Origin: Aurifilum marmelostoma
Taxonomy: Eukaryota; Ascomycota; Sordariomycetes; Diaporthales; Cryphonectriaceae
Assembly: GCA_027559495.1 (NCBI GenBank)
Contig: JAMXSV010000016.1
Span: 744,001-808,000, forward strand
Direction of reading: 5' to 3'
Length of the DNA: 64,000 bases
In this document: piece after piece, positions 12,029 to 22,892 of the stretch
Position numbering within the stretch: position 1 is the first letter of the stretch
How the letters are laid out: every line of letters begins with the position of its first letter
Made by a program: the position numbers and the translations under genes
The notes under the pieces: model-generated
Told to the model about the DNA's origin: nothing
The model's database searches: none
Seen by the model: the letters and a program-made list of their open reading frames with translations, nothing else

Positions 12029-14605
12029 GGTCCTGGCATGCCTGTGACGGGCTTCGTGGCTACACCATAAGGGGCTGTTGTTGTTGTTGTCGTCGTCCGT
12101 GTGTCGGGCTGCTCAAGCCCGTTTGATAGCCGTACGTGGGTGTTATGTTGCCTGCACCTCGTTCGAGTATAACTGCCTACAGCGTGGCAGGAACCCCTTT
12201 CACAACGGGCTGAGTCCCGTGATCTTCTCCGGCGCGAGTTTGGAAGGTTGAAGTTGATGTGGATTTCCGGGGCATCAGGCCAAAGGGGCATCCATTGCCC
12301 TTTCAGCTCGAACCCCAAACCCCAGACTGCTTTGTAAAGATGTGTGGGAACCCATCCCACACCCACTCTCTCACTAGCCAGTTTTTCTTTTTCCTTTAGA
12401 GAACAAGGGGGCCCACAAGCAACAAGGACCGAGCGCAGATCGGGTACGGGATAAGGGGCTTTCATGTGGCTAGCGAGCCCAGAAGACGAACTGGTCTAGA
12501 GGATGGGGCTACAGTACACGGCCGACGTTTCGATATCTGACCATGGTAACCACGGTTGTGGGAGTCTGAACTTGAGTTTGAGCAGCGCATAATACGGCTC
12601 AACATGATACATGGGAGACGCAGGTGACGAGTCGAGCAGAGATTTTCCATTGACAAGCAATGTTGCTTGATATTGTCGTGGACCGAGGGAACAAGCACTC
12701 ACACGCAGCCTCAGCCTCGCCTATGCGCGCATCTCAATAAAGAAATCATGGCACAAGAGAGGCGCAATCTTTCACAACAACCATTCAAGAACCACTGAGA
12801 TAGTAAACACCACGAGTTTGAGCGCACGCTAAGTTCGCGGTCAAACAAACTACTGGGTAGCTCACCACCACGAATGACTCGCTGGGGCTATTTGCAGTGA
12901 GGCTCGTGGCGGCGCCGCCAGCCTGTAATGGGCAACGCCCATCTGATGTAGCACCAATCATCTTCAGGGGGTGCCTGTCACTACTCTGGCATATGGGGCA
13001 TCGATGTAGGGCTAGACGAACGAAGGGGGGGGGGGGGCTGCCTCCTTGAGCCTTTCGTGTGGCTTGAGGGCGCTCCCCGGGATGTGCACACAACAGCATG
13101 TTCTTTTCACACAAGCACCTGACTCAAAACCTGCCATGATTCTACTAGACTGATCGCTCCTCAAGGACCGCGCCTGGGACTGTGAACAATGCTAATTGGG
13201 CAGAACTTTCATCGGCTCGGGCCCGTTCCGTGGACATCGTACGGGGTTTTGTTCCCCTCCAGCACGATCCTGGATCAAGTTTTAAGAAAAAAATTGAGTT
13301 CATCAAGTCTACTTTTTGACCATAATATCTGGGGAAAAACTTTATGGCCACTCGTCTGCGCCCATTGCTCGAGCCAGAGATCTTACTACACGAACCAGAG
13401 GAACAGATAGATGAGTAAATCTCGAGCCACCCTGCTGATCATGGTGATCAGCGATCTACACGTCACCCGGCTATCGGCTCTGGTGGAGGAGAAAGAGGAG
13501 ATCGATGGCCGACTTGGCGCCTGCTCTCCACGCAGGCCATAGGGGCATCTCGCTACCTACGCCCTTGCGAGAACAAAAAGATAGCGGCGGGTCCTGAGGG
13601 TCTTCTTTGCTCTAGTCTCACGGGTCAATTCCGCCTGTTTGTGGTGGGAAAAGGCGTTAGGCTGTTTGCCAGAACGCCGACGCTCCGTTGCAATCTGTTG
13701 CTCCGTGCATCTGGGCAAGGCCGTGTTCTAGAGTCTTTGACGTGGGTCTGTCATGGCGAGGCCTCATCCTACTTGATGGGTCTGCTTGGTACATGTGATC
13801 TGACATGTGATGCTGCATGCTGAGGTCGGTAGATCTCTTGATGACATCCCATACGCATCATAGATTCGACGCACAGGAATAGTCTCAACCATTATGCAAT
13901 GGACACAACTATGGCCGACCTCTGTAGGTTTCTGACTCGTCTGCACCGGACAGTCTATCTATGGTTCACACTCTATAACGCAGACATCCCATGCTGAGAG
14001 CTTCGCGATCCAGTTATATCATGCATCCAGAACTTTCCATCAGATGACAACACGATAAACCTTGATGAGTATTAATTACCGTTATGGGACTGCATTCATA
14101 TACTGGCAAATCAGGCATCATTTACTGCCATCAGGTCTCCTGCAGACAAGACGTGACGAGGCAAGGAGATTAATGAAGCGCGAAGTAACAGTGCTAGGCA
14201 ATTTTTCGATTAGCATCAACAGCGTTCCGCGATCCGAAATTGGTCTCGGCCTGTGGTTGGCTGCAGGGCGAGACCTTTCTTTCCTGTTCTCGATCTCATT
14301 CTTGATCGAGGTAGGTTTTTGGTGGTTTTTTCTTTCTCTCTTTCTTTCATTCGTCACCTATTATCTTCTCCAGTTCTCTCTCGCTCTCACTTGGCCGTGG
14401 ACTAGACACCGAGACAGATGCCCATTGATCCCATAGTTATTGAATTCTGGCCACTGGTCGGCCTTCAAAACCCCGAAAGAGACATAACATCCCTTGGTAG
14501 TAGGTTGCCCCCCTTGGCGAGACACCCGTCTTCTCGATTTGTAGTGGTCGTGAGAGTCAGCCCAGGCTACTTACGTACAGATCTCGGACTCAAACACTGG
14601 GCGTT

Positions 14606-14638
<33 letters not shown>

Positions 14639-15203
14639 GTCTGTCTATTTTAACTTTCTATCTGCCCTGAACATCTCTCAACTTCATGTCGCCGGGTTCC
14701 CTCATCTGTCTGTCTTGGCAGGCCCCCTTCGAGCGGTCGGCGAGTGGACACACTGAGAACAACAAGGCCTTGTCCCCCCATTCTTGAGGATGGCGAGGAA
14801 GGGGGAATCAGAAGACGTTAGCCCTCGCAAAAGTGCTGGGAGCGGTGAGCTGGGACAAGACAGCATTAAGACAGGTTGGTATGGTGACTGATGGGCCAGA
14901 AAGGTCTTTTGAGTCCAGTTGATTGATGCCGAGAGGTCAACACTGTGCTTGGTGGTGTCACATAGGATGGCAATAGTCCCAGATCCCTTACGAGCCCGCC
15001 AATACGGCCATAGCATGGGAAGGCCGACTAGGACCAAGTCTGGGCGGTGCCCACAGAGAAGAAATATCGTAGTGCAAGGGACAGACAATGTTAAAAGGCG
15101 GTTGATGACCTCTGGGGTGTCATGGAGATACAGTTCGTGTGCTTGGAACAGAGTTCCGACTTCAGAGAAATCGGGACAAGATACATACCTACCAGTCCTT
15201 ACC
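12029..15203. other. Intergenic, no gene recognised
   Basis: About 3.2 kb with only short overlapping frames. It contains a G-run at about 13026-13037 and a pyrimidine repeat near 14606. The part next to 12028 is promoter DNA of the receptor gene. Confidence 0.5.
14606..14632 (+). repeat. (TC)13 dinucleotide repeat
   Basis: Thirteen TC units followed by imperfect TGTC units, in a gene-free stretch. Confidence 0.9.
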
Positions 15204-16106
15204 ATGCACCACCACATGACCATGTCTGCCATTGTCACACCCCAGAAGTTCGTAGTGGCCATCTTGGGCTTCACGTTGTTCCTCCAGAGGCAAGCAAGCA
15301 TGTCTGTCGGCCAGCATCCCCCCCTCGATTACTGACAGCACCTCCCCGACCACAGTACTACTGCATTCCCTCAACCCAACCTAGGTTGCCCCGTCCCCAC
15401 CGCCACAGTCACCCTCCTCGACCCTCCGCTCATCTGTCTGGACAAACGCCAGCTGTGCGCGCCCCCGACCTCGACCTGCTCCCCAGGCGAGCCCGAGGTC
15501 CCCGTCGCCTCGGAGATGCTCACGCGCACCCGGCTCTCGTGGGACTCGTGCACCCTCCGCGTCGAGCTCGAGAACGTCCTCTGGTGCGGGCTTTGCCCCG
15601 TCTGCACCTCTGCTCCGGTTGGCGTGGTGGTGACCACCACCAGCATCATCGGCCTCGAGCCGCGGGAGGCCCAGCAGCAGCAGCAGCAGAGACCACCACC
15701 GGCTCCAAGACGTGCCCACCTCAACAGCCGCTGGTTGAGACAGCGGCAACAACGACAAAACACCCACATCACCATCGCCGCCGACCACCAGCTCGGCGCC
15801 GGCCACATCCTCCCCGGCCGAGGAGCCGGCGAGCTCGTGCCGCTCGCACCCCGGGTCACCCCCCCGCCGTCCTTTCTCGACAAGCTCGGCCACTTCCGCC
15901 ACCGCCCTGCCTGCCAGAGCACCACGACGGTGTCGACGACCAGGCCCGCGCCGCAGTGTTTCTGCCCGCTGGAGCCACAGGCCTGTCGTGAGGGGTGGGC
16001 TCTCGCAGCCCCGCCTGCGTCGACCTCGACGGTGGTGCACGGGTGTACGGTGAATGAGGTTGTCGAGCCTGGGTGTCAGTGTTTGGGGTGCCAGTTGATC
16101 CGCTAG
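15204..16106 (+). CDS. Candidate secreted Cys-rich protein (uncertain model)
   Basis: A plus-strand reading frame runs from the ATG at 15204 to the stop at 16104-16106, broken only by one TGA at 15333-15335. A 54-nt intron (15302-15355) with a branch-like TTACTGAC would remove that stop in phase and leave about 282 residues. The N-terminus looks like a signal peptide: a KFVVAILGFTLFLQ core followed by QAS. The mature part has paired cysteines (LCAPPTSTCSPG, WCGLCPVC, CFCPLEPQAC, GCQCLGCQ) around a Gln/Pro-rich middle of doubtful quality, where a second intron or another frame may be used. I recognise no family. The donor is weak and GC content alone could keep frames open, so this is a hypothesis for a small effector-like or wall protein. 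Confidence 0.35.
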
Positions 16107-16751
16107 ATGAACAAACTAAGGATGCTGCTGCTGGATGGGAAAGCATGTCTCTTGCAAGGTTTCAGGCGGATTAGTTGTGGAGGGATCGGATCACATGCTG
16201 CAATGGATTTGCTTATATGGATCGCCTCATTTGGGGGGAGTTTTGGTTTTAATATTGATGCACCGAAATATAATTACATGAATAGTCAAACAGGATGCAA
16301 ATTAAGCTTGCTATCAGATACAATCAATTGTGAATCTCTTTCGTTTTCATCACGGCGCTGACAGAAGAAGGCCGCACGCAGGCTACTGGATTCAGTGATT
16401 AATATGCTCTTCCTAGCGGCACTGTTTCTCGCCTTCAGCCCTATAGGAACCTAAAGCCAGGCTGTTTAGGGTTGCCCGGGCCGCCGACGTCATCACTTTA
16501 TGCCATTTATTTGGAAGACATGGAGAAAAATAGCATCTCATTGAACAACGACCGACTTTGTAGGTACAGGATTTGTCGACGCAACACCAGAACAAGTCCT
16601 CATGCGCCCGCATCTTGTGTCCAAGGGCACGCAATATTGTCGTCTCAGCCCCACGTCGCAAACTCTGATATCCCTCCGGATCAAGCTGCTGCGAGTGGAG
16701 CGATCTGCTTTTGGCCGAGCAGTGAGCGTCGGGATGGGACCAATGATCACC
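16107..16751. other. Intergenic / upstream of DHH gene
   Basis: About 640 nt, AT-rich from 16107 to 16400 and with no supported gene. An in-frame open stretch precedes the chosen DHH start. It may be leader or an alternative N-terminus. Confidence 0.5.
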
Positions 16752-18146
16752 ATGAAGAGGACTGCAGCCACAAGAGCAGGCCAGTCTCAGTCCAAAAAAC
16801 GACGGGTAGAGTTGCCAGAGTACCACGCCACCCCGTCACTGAGGACGGGCTCGGGAGAGATTATATGGCCTGCGCCTCAAGATCAAATAGACACGGCCCA
16901 GAAATTCATACGAGAGTGGTGAGTGAGCTGGTGTGAGAGATAGTGAAGTCTATCCGCTCCAATATACATTTCTCTGTTTTCTCCTCTGACTTGTAGTAGT
17001 GTCTCGGCTGGTAAAAAGACATTGATCGTCCCTGACAAAGACGCGGATGGCCTGACGTCTGGAGCAATCTTGCAAAAGACTCTGGTCCTGCTTGGACTTG
17101 ATCCCAAACTCATCGTCGCCCATCTGCTGCAAAAGGGAAATAATGTGCACGATGAGACCGAGCGAGCCGCCATGAGGGCCCACGATCCGGCATACGTCTT
17201 CATTCTCGACCAGGGCTCGAGGAGATCACCACCCGTGATTGACAGCCCCCATCGAGCACTAGTCATAGACCACCACCATGCGCTCGAGGACGAATTTCCC
17301 GAGGGCTCGCAGCATGTCAGCGCGTGTAACAGCCCACCGGTAGCGACCAGCTCACTGCTGACCTATCTCATCTGTCGAGAGCTGCACGACGAGGTCCGGA
17401 GCCACTGCGACTGGCTCTGCATCATGGGCACGCACGGAGACCTTGGCAATACGCTCAAGTGGGAGCCACCGTTTCCAGATATGAAGGACGCCTTCAAGAA
17501 ATATACCAAGAAGGCCCTGAACGAAGCAGTGTCGCTGATCAATGCACCGAGACGGACAGCGGCGTTCAACGTGCCTGTGGCGTGGGCAGCGTTGACGGGT
17601 GCCGCGTCGCCATCGGATCTCCTTCAAAACAGAGACCTCCTGGCGGCAAGGGCAGAAGTTAATGCCGAGGTGGAGCGGTGCACGCATACGGCTCCCAAGT
17701 TCAGCTCGGACGCCAAGATTGCAGTGTTTCGGATCAATTCAGCAGCGCAGGTGCATCCTGTGATCGCTACGAGGTGGGCTGGCTATCTGCAGTCGGCCAA
17801 GCTCGAGGTTGTTATGGTCGCCAATGAGGGTTATTCGCCAGGCCTGGTGAACTTCTCGTGTCGCATACCGCGGACGGCCAGAGCGAGAGACCCTCCCGTC
17901 AACATCATAGAGATCCTCCGTGGCATTGCGGCAAAGGCACCAGACGAGACCTTGCGAGCTAGAATGGGAGAGTCATTCGCACGCGGTCATAAAGAGGCCA
18001 GCGGTGGCATCGTCCCGGTGAAAGAGTTTGAGGAGCTGCTGGAGATTATGGGAGTCGGGAAGAAGCCTGAGGGTGCCTCGCCAGCAAAGAAGGATTCCAA
18101 GCCGGGCAACACGATCACGAATTATTTCGGTAAAAAGCCAGAATAA
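16752..18146 (+). CDS. DHH-family (RecJ-like) phosphoesterase
   Basis: Exons 16752-16918 and 17000-18146 give 437 residues; using the upstream tandem acceptor (exon from 16997) adds one. The catalytic DHH motifs are intact: DKDADG at about residues 68-73, a following Asp in FILDQGS, DHH at 146-148, and GTHGDLGN downstream. They ligate the two metal ions of RecJ-type nucleases and related phosphodiesterases. An SKKRRVE cluster at about residues 14-20 looks like a nuclear localisation signal. The C-terminus ends TITNYFGKKPE, resembling a PCNA-interacting peptide without the leading Gln. Together these suggest a nuclear DNA- or nucleotide-processing enzyme, but the substrate is unknown. The DHHA1-like half (residues ~230-400) is divergent. 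An in-frame ATG 18 nt upstream is an alternative start. Confidence 0.85.
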
Positions 18147-18421
18147 TCGAAATGAAGATATTTTATCCTCTTGTCTGTGGCTGGTATAGCAGTGGCCTAT
18201 AGCTGTTATAAAGCGTAAGAAGATGTGTTTTCTTTTAATGGCCGGAACAATGAGAATCAGTATAACCAAGCCAAGCGGCGACGTCAAGGTGCATATACAT
18301 ACCTTAACCTCATGCGTTTTATATATGCATTCTTTTATCCTCGCCAAGTCATCGAAGTCGTATGTATGTCTTGCTGCGGATGGTCTCACAGTTTTCCGTC
18401 TTCATCGTGGCCGTGTGTTGC

Positions 18422-19133
18422 TCATATATTCTTCAAGAAGTGAGGCTTGAACTTTCTATTTGCCCGATCTGCTGCTCGGACGGCGAATTGGTCACCAAGA
18501 ATCTCAAAGACCAGGTTCTTTGCCGGAGGTCGAGCCTTTTCACCTTCGTTCTCGTCGGCCCGGAGCGCGGCTGGTGGAGGCGGCACCTCGACTCTGAACA
18601 TGGTCCCTTCCTTGGGAACGATCTTGATCTTGTTCTTGGGTGTGATCACCTCAAAGACAAACCGCGTGTCTCTGATGACGATGCCTTTGATCCCCACCCG
18701 CCCAACACACCCGCTCCTGACCACCTCGACCTCGGCGCCGTGAAAGTCGGCGGCGCTCAGCTTCGCAGCAGCTCCTTGTCCGCCCGTGTACACCTCGTTC
18801 CCCAGGATCTCCCTCACGTAGCCCAGCCACAAGTCATGAAGCGGTACGAAGGTGTTGTATTTCTGCCCGTCGCGAGGGACGTCATATAGGCCGAGCTTCT
18901 TGCGCTGCTTCGCCGACAGCGGCTTGGGTTTGAGAGCCTTCTTCCTCTCTTTTGCCCTTCGCTCGCGTTCCTTTCGGCGGGCCTGCTTCGCTGTGGCCTG
19001 TGGAGGAGGGGGAGGTTGGGCGCAGGAAGATGGCGCGGTGTTGGATCTTTTCGGTGTAGATGCGCTCGGCAGAGGCTGGAGAGTGGGCTCGCGCGAGGAG
19101 GGCTTGAGTGGTGGGAGGTTCTCTGGATGTCAT
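18422..19133 (-). CDS. POP4: RNase P/MRP subunit POP4 (Rpp29), frameshifted here
   Basis: This gene should encode the Pop4/Rpp29 protein of RNase P and RNase MRP, which helps process tRNA 5' ends and pre-rRNA. The N-terminus (TTQALLARAHSPASAERIY) reads from the ATG at 19133. The conserved core, from LSAKQRKKLGLYDVP through HDLWLGYVREILGNEVYTGG to the IVIRDTRFVFEV barrel and the end at 18422, lies one nucleotide out of frame. Both frames are open and overlap around a C5 run at 19012-19008. Dropping one C joins them cleanly into about 236 residues. No GT-AG intron can do this. The lesion is either an assembly error or a real frameshift. The gene is convergent with the DHH gene and divergent from the acyltransferase. 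Confidence 0.85.
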
Positions 19134-19946
19134 CTTGACTTCATGGCCTAGACTTCGTCTTGTTCTGGGTAAATTCTGGGTGTAAAGAGAATTATTGTTG
19201 TCTCTGGTGTAGCAGTAATGGTGGTGGTGGTGGTGGTGGTGGTGATAGTGGATGAAGTGGTAGAGAGAGGCCCAACTTTTATCTACTATGGTAGATTGAT
19301 CACTGATAAGTTCCGAGATCTGAAAAAGCTCTTATCAGTGCCACCACCTCCCACTGTAGGATCCCACTGTAAGGGCCCGCCTGTAGCCTGTATGTAGCCA
19401 GCCGCCAGCCTAGCTGCAGGGCCGGGTCAAAGCCAGAGAACCCCACCTGAGTTCTCCAAATTCCGGGGAAGCATGCTACACACTACAGGGTGTACAGTAG
19501 TGCCACTGCAGCTCAGCAGCCATTTAGCGTCATTGTGCATGCAGGCTTCACATGCTATTTTCTCTGCACACCTCAATTCCCAGTGGCTCGGCAGTAAAAG
19601 TGGTGAAGGTGGAGACACCACCACCACTCCCAGCAGCTAGCACCCACTGTGCCGGCTGGGGGGGGGGGGAGAGGTCAATGTGACCTGCCACTTTGTTACC
19701 ATGCATGCGCTCTGCAATGACACCCTACCCAGACAACTCTCAATAAAGATGGCCAGGCAAACTCTCTGATGGCCTGATATCTGCAGCAAGAAGATCACCA
19801 GCTCACCTCAAAACAGATCATGATTATACTATAACCACTGTCCAGACTCGAAGAATTCGAAACCGAGCCTGACGATACCCTCCTGCTCTTTCTCCTTCCC
19901 CTCCTCGTCCACCTCCAATAACCGGCACCAATATCTCCTGCCCACC
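19134..19946. promoter_or_regulatory. Divergent promoter region (POP4 / acyltransferase)
   Basis: About 810 nt with no gene between two divergent housekeeping genes. It contains a (GGT)8 array, several short CA/CT-rich stretches and a G10 run near 19660. Confidence 0.5.
19220..19243 (+). repeat. (GGT)8 trinucleotide repeat
   Basis: Eight perfect GGT units about 90 nt upstream of the POP4 start codon, on the side where its promoter and leader lie. Confidence 0.9.
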
Positions 19947-22614
19947 ATGGCGAACGGTGACGACGATGCAAGCAGGGACTCAGCACCCGACCTGAAGATC
20001 CTGGGCGACCAGATCACCCTCCATCCCTCAGGCTATGTCGAGCCGCCCGTGCCCACGACCCCCTCTGGTACAACAGCAGCCGCAGCTCAGGAGGAAGAGG
20101 CTCTCATGAAACACACTGCGCACTTTCGCTCCGAGCCCCTCCAGTTCCTGCGTGAGGTCTCTCTATACGTCTCCGGCACCGGTTGGCGCGCATACGACAA
20201 TGTCATTGGCCAGCCCATCTTCTACTCGGGCTTCAGCGAGAATATGAAGAGCGCGATCCTGTCGGCACCGTTGCTCAATGCCCGCATCACACGGTTGGCA
20301 GACAGGCGGCTCGCCGTCGAGGAGGCACAGGGCATGCTAGGAGACAAGAACAAGAGCAGAAATGGCAAGGACTATGTCGTGCGCAGGGCCCAGCGCAGGA
20401 ATGCTCTCGAGCAGGGGCTGAGGGAGATTGCCGAGAAGTGGACGGACCAGATGATCTGCAAGTTCGAGAGCAAGACCTTCATCAGGGGCGCCTACTACCT
20501 CACCACCCAGCTCCTGACCCGGGCCTACCACCAGGGCATACATGTCTCCAGCGAGGAGGTCCTGATGCTGCGGAGGGTCGCCCAGCAGGCTGCGGCCAAG
20601 AAGCAGAGCATCGTGTTTCTGCCCTGCCACCGCTCCCACGTCGACTATGTCTCCATGCAGCTGATCTGCTACCGCCTGGGCATCGCGCTGCCCGTCGTTG
20701 TTGCGGGCGACAATCTGAATTTCCCGCTCGTGGGCAGCTTCTTACAGCATGCAGGTGCCTTTTATATCCGGAGATCGTTTGGCGACGATGCGCTCTACAC
20801 AACACTCGTGCAGACATATATCGATACACTACTGCAGGGAGGCTTCAATTTTGAGTGTTTTATCGAGGGCGGGAGGTCGCGCACGGGCAAGCTGTTACCG
20901 CCGAAATTCGGCATCCTGAGCTTCATCATCGACAGTCTCCTGTCTGGCCGCGTCGAGGACACGATCATCTGTCCTGTGAGCACGCAATACGACAAGGTCA
21001 TCGAGACGGAAGGCTACGTTACCGAGCTCCTGGGCGTACCCAAGAAAAAGGAAAACCTGGCCGATTTCCTCTCGGGCGGCTCCTCCGTCCTTTCCCTCCG
21101 CCTAGGCAGGGTCGATGTCCGCTTCCACGAGCCATGGAGCCTCCGCGGCTTCATCAACGAACAGCTGACCCGCCTCGGCCGGCCACCTCCCTCGAACAAA
21201 ACAGACATAGGCGCCCCCGAGACAGATCCTGTTGTCCGCCAGAAGCTCCTCCGCACGCTGGGCTACAAGGTCCTGGCCGACATCAACGACGTCTCCGTGG
21301 TCATGCCCACCGCCCTGATCGGCACTGTGCTGCTCACGCTCCGCGGGCGCGGCGTTGGCAAGGCGGAGCTGATCCGCCGGGTGGAGTGGCTCATTGAGCG
21401 GGTGCGAGCAAAGGGCGGACGGGTTGCGCACTTTGGCAACGCGCCGCTGTCGGTCGTCATCGAGCGCGGGCTCGAGGTGCTCGGCAAGGACCTGGTGGGC
21501 GTGGTCGAGGGCCTTGCGGAGCCGACGTACTATGCTGTCGACAGGTTCCAGCTGTCCTTCTACAGGAATATGACCATCCACCTGTTTATCAGCGAGGCGC
21601 TGGTCAGTGCAGGCATGTACACGCGGGTCAAGCAGGGCGGCGGGCCCGAAATCCAGGACATCTCGATCGGGGACCTGAGGGACCAGGTGTTGTTCCTGTC
21701 GTCGCTGTTTAGAGGGGAGTTCATCTTTTCTGGCGAGGGACTGGCCGTGAACCTGAACAGGACGCTCGCAGGGCTGGAGGCAGACCAGGTGATCACGCTC
21801 AAGAGGGATGACAAGGGGGAGATCACGACCATCGGGCTGTCGGACCGGGAGAGACAGGTCGGTCGGGAGAACTACGACTTTTACTGTTTCCTGATCTGGC
21901 CCTTTATAGAGTCCAGCTGGCTTGCAGCTGTCTCGTTGATGGGTCTGACGCCTCCGCCGGGGCTGCAGAATGAGGTGTGGATTGAGGTCTCCAAGGCTCA
22001 CAACAGCGCACAGCTGGTAAGTTGATGCTAACCCTCGACGCCTCCTGTGTCTCTTTTTATCCCCCCCCCCCAACGGACACACGATCTAACCTAGACATTT
22101 CAACTCAAAACAGCTCGGCAAGACCCTCTACCACCAGGGCGACCTCTCCTACTTCGAAGCCGTCAACAAAGAAACCCTCAAGAACTCATACCAGCGCTTC
22201 GAAGAGGAGGGCATCATCGACGTGGTCCGGTCCAGAGACGCCAAGGTGCCACCGCGCCTCCGCCTCTCGCCCGAGTGGCAAGCCGTCCGCGACCCGCAGA
22301 CGGGCAGCCTCGACGCCCTGGGCAGCAGGCTGTGGCAGTTTACGGAGAAGATCGCCAGCAGCCGCCGGGAGGGCAAGAACCGGCGCAACGGGGCGACGGT
22401 GAGCACGCGCGTGGTGCGGCTGACGGATGTGCTGGGCAAGAGGCTGTTTGAGCAGGCCGTCAGCGGGGACGGCAGAGGGAAAGGGAAGGGCAAGGGCAGG
22501 GCGGGCGAGGGGGCGAGCTATCCGACGCTGAGCAGTGAGGACGCCATGGCGCTGCAGAAGAATGTCAAGGAGGGGAAGAGGCGGCGGAGTCTGGAGAAGA
22601 GGGCGAAGCTGTGA
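19947..22614 (+). CDS. PlsB/DHAPAT-type acyltransferase with peroxisomal signal
   Basis: Exons 19947-22016 and 22114-22614 (donor GTAAGT, 97-nt intron) give 856 residues. The start is in a near-perfect CCACCATGGC context. The four blocks of glycerol-3-phosphate/dihydroxyacetone-phosphate acyltransferases are present: HRSHVD at residues 228-233 (catalytic His and Asp), AGAFYIRRS, FIEGGRSRTGK at about 305-315, and ICPVSTQYDKV. This is the PlsB/GNPAT branch, not the membrane-bound Sct1/Gpt2 branch of yeast. The protein ends RAKL, a canonical type 1 peroxisomal targeting signal, and human GNPAT ends with the same last three residues. That favours an enzyme acylating dihydroxyacetone phosphate in peroxisomes, the first step towards ether lipids. 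The Lys/Gly-rich region before the tail is low complexity. Substrate choice between DHAP and glycerol 3-phosphate cannot be read directly. Confidence 0.9.
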
Positions 22615-22892
22615 TTATACCCCACAGAAAATCAAATGCTGCCTGAGCGCGTGTGTTGTTATCTTACGAGCGAGCGGCTTAGGCTTAACTGTCGTTCCTT
22701 AAGACGGAGAAAGGCGAGAGTGTATGAACAAAAGCCTATAAACTCGATCAAATCTTCGCCGGAGAGTGTGGCAGGGGCCGGGGAGAAAAAAAAAAGCAAA
22801 AGAAGTCTTGGATGTAATTGGCCGTCACGATACATAACACCTTCATCTAAGTATATATCTACCACCATCTACACATCTAGGCCTCTCTTCAC

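Noticed and set aside
15371..16040. Minus-strand frames of 184 and 219 codons opposite the Cys-rich candidate
   Set aside because: Ala/Arg/Gly-rich translation typical of a mirror frame in GC-rich DNA, with no start or domain of note.
18880..19133. POP4 frameshift explained by an intron
   Set aside because: There is no GT donor between the last conserved codon of the first frame and the first of the second, so splicing cannot join them.
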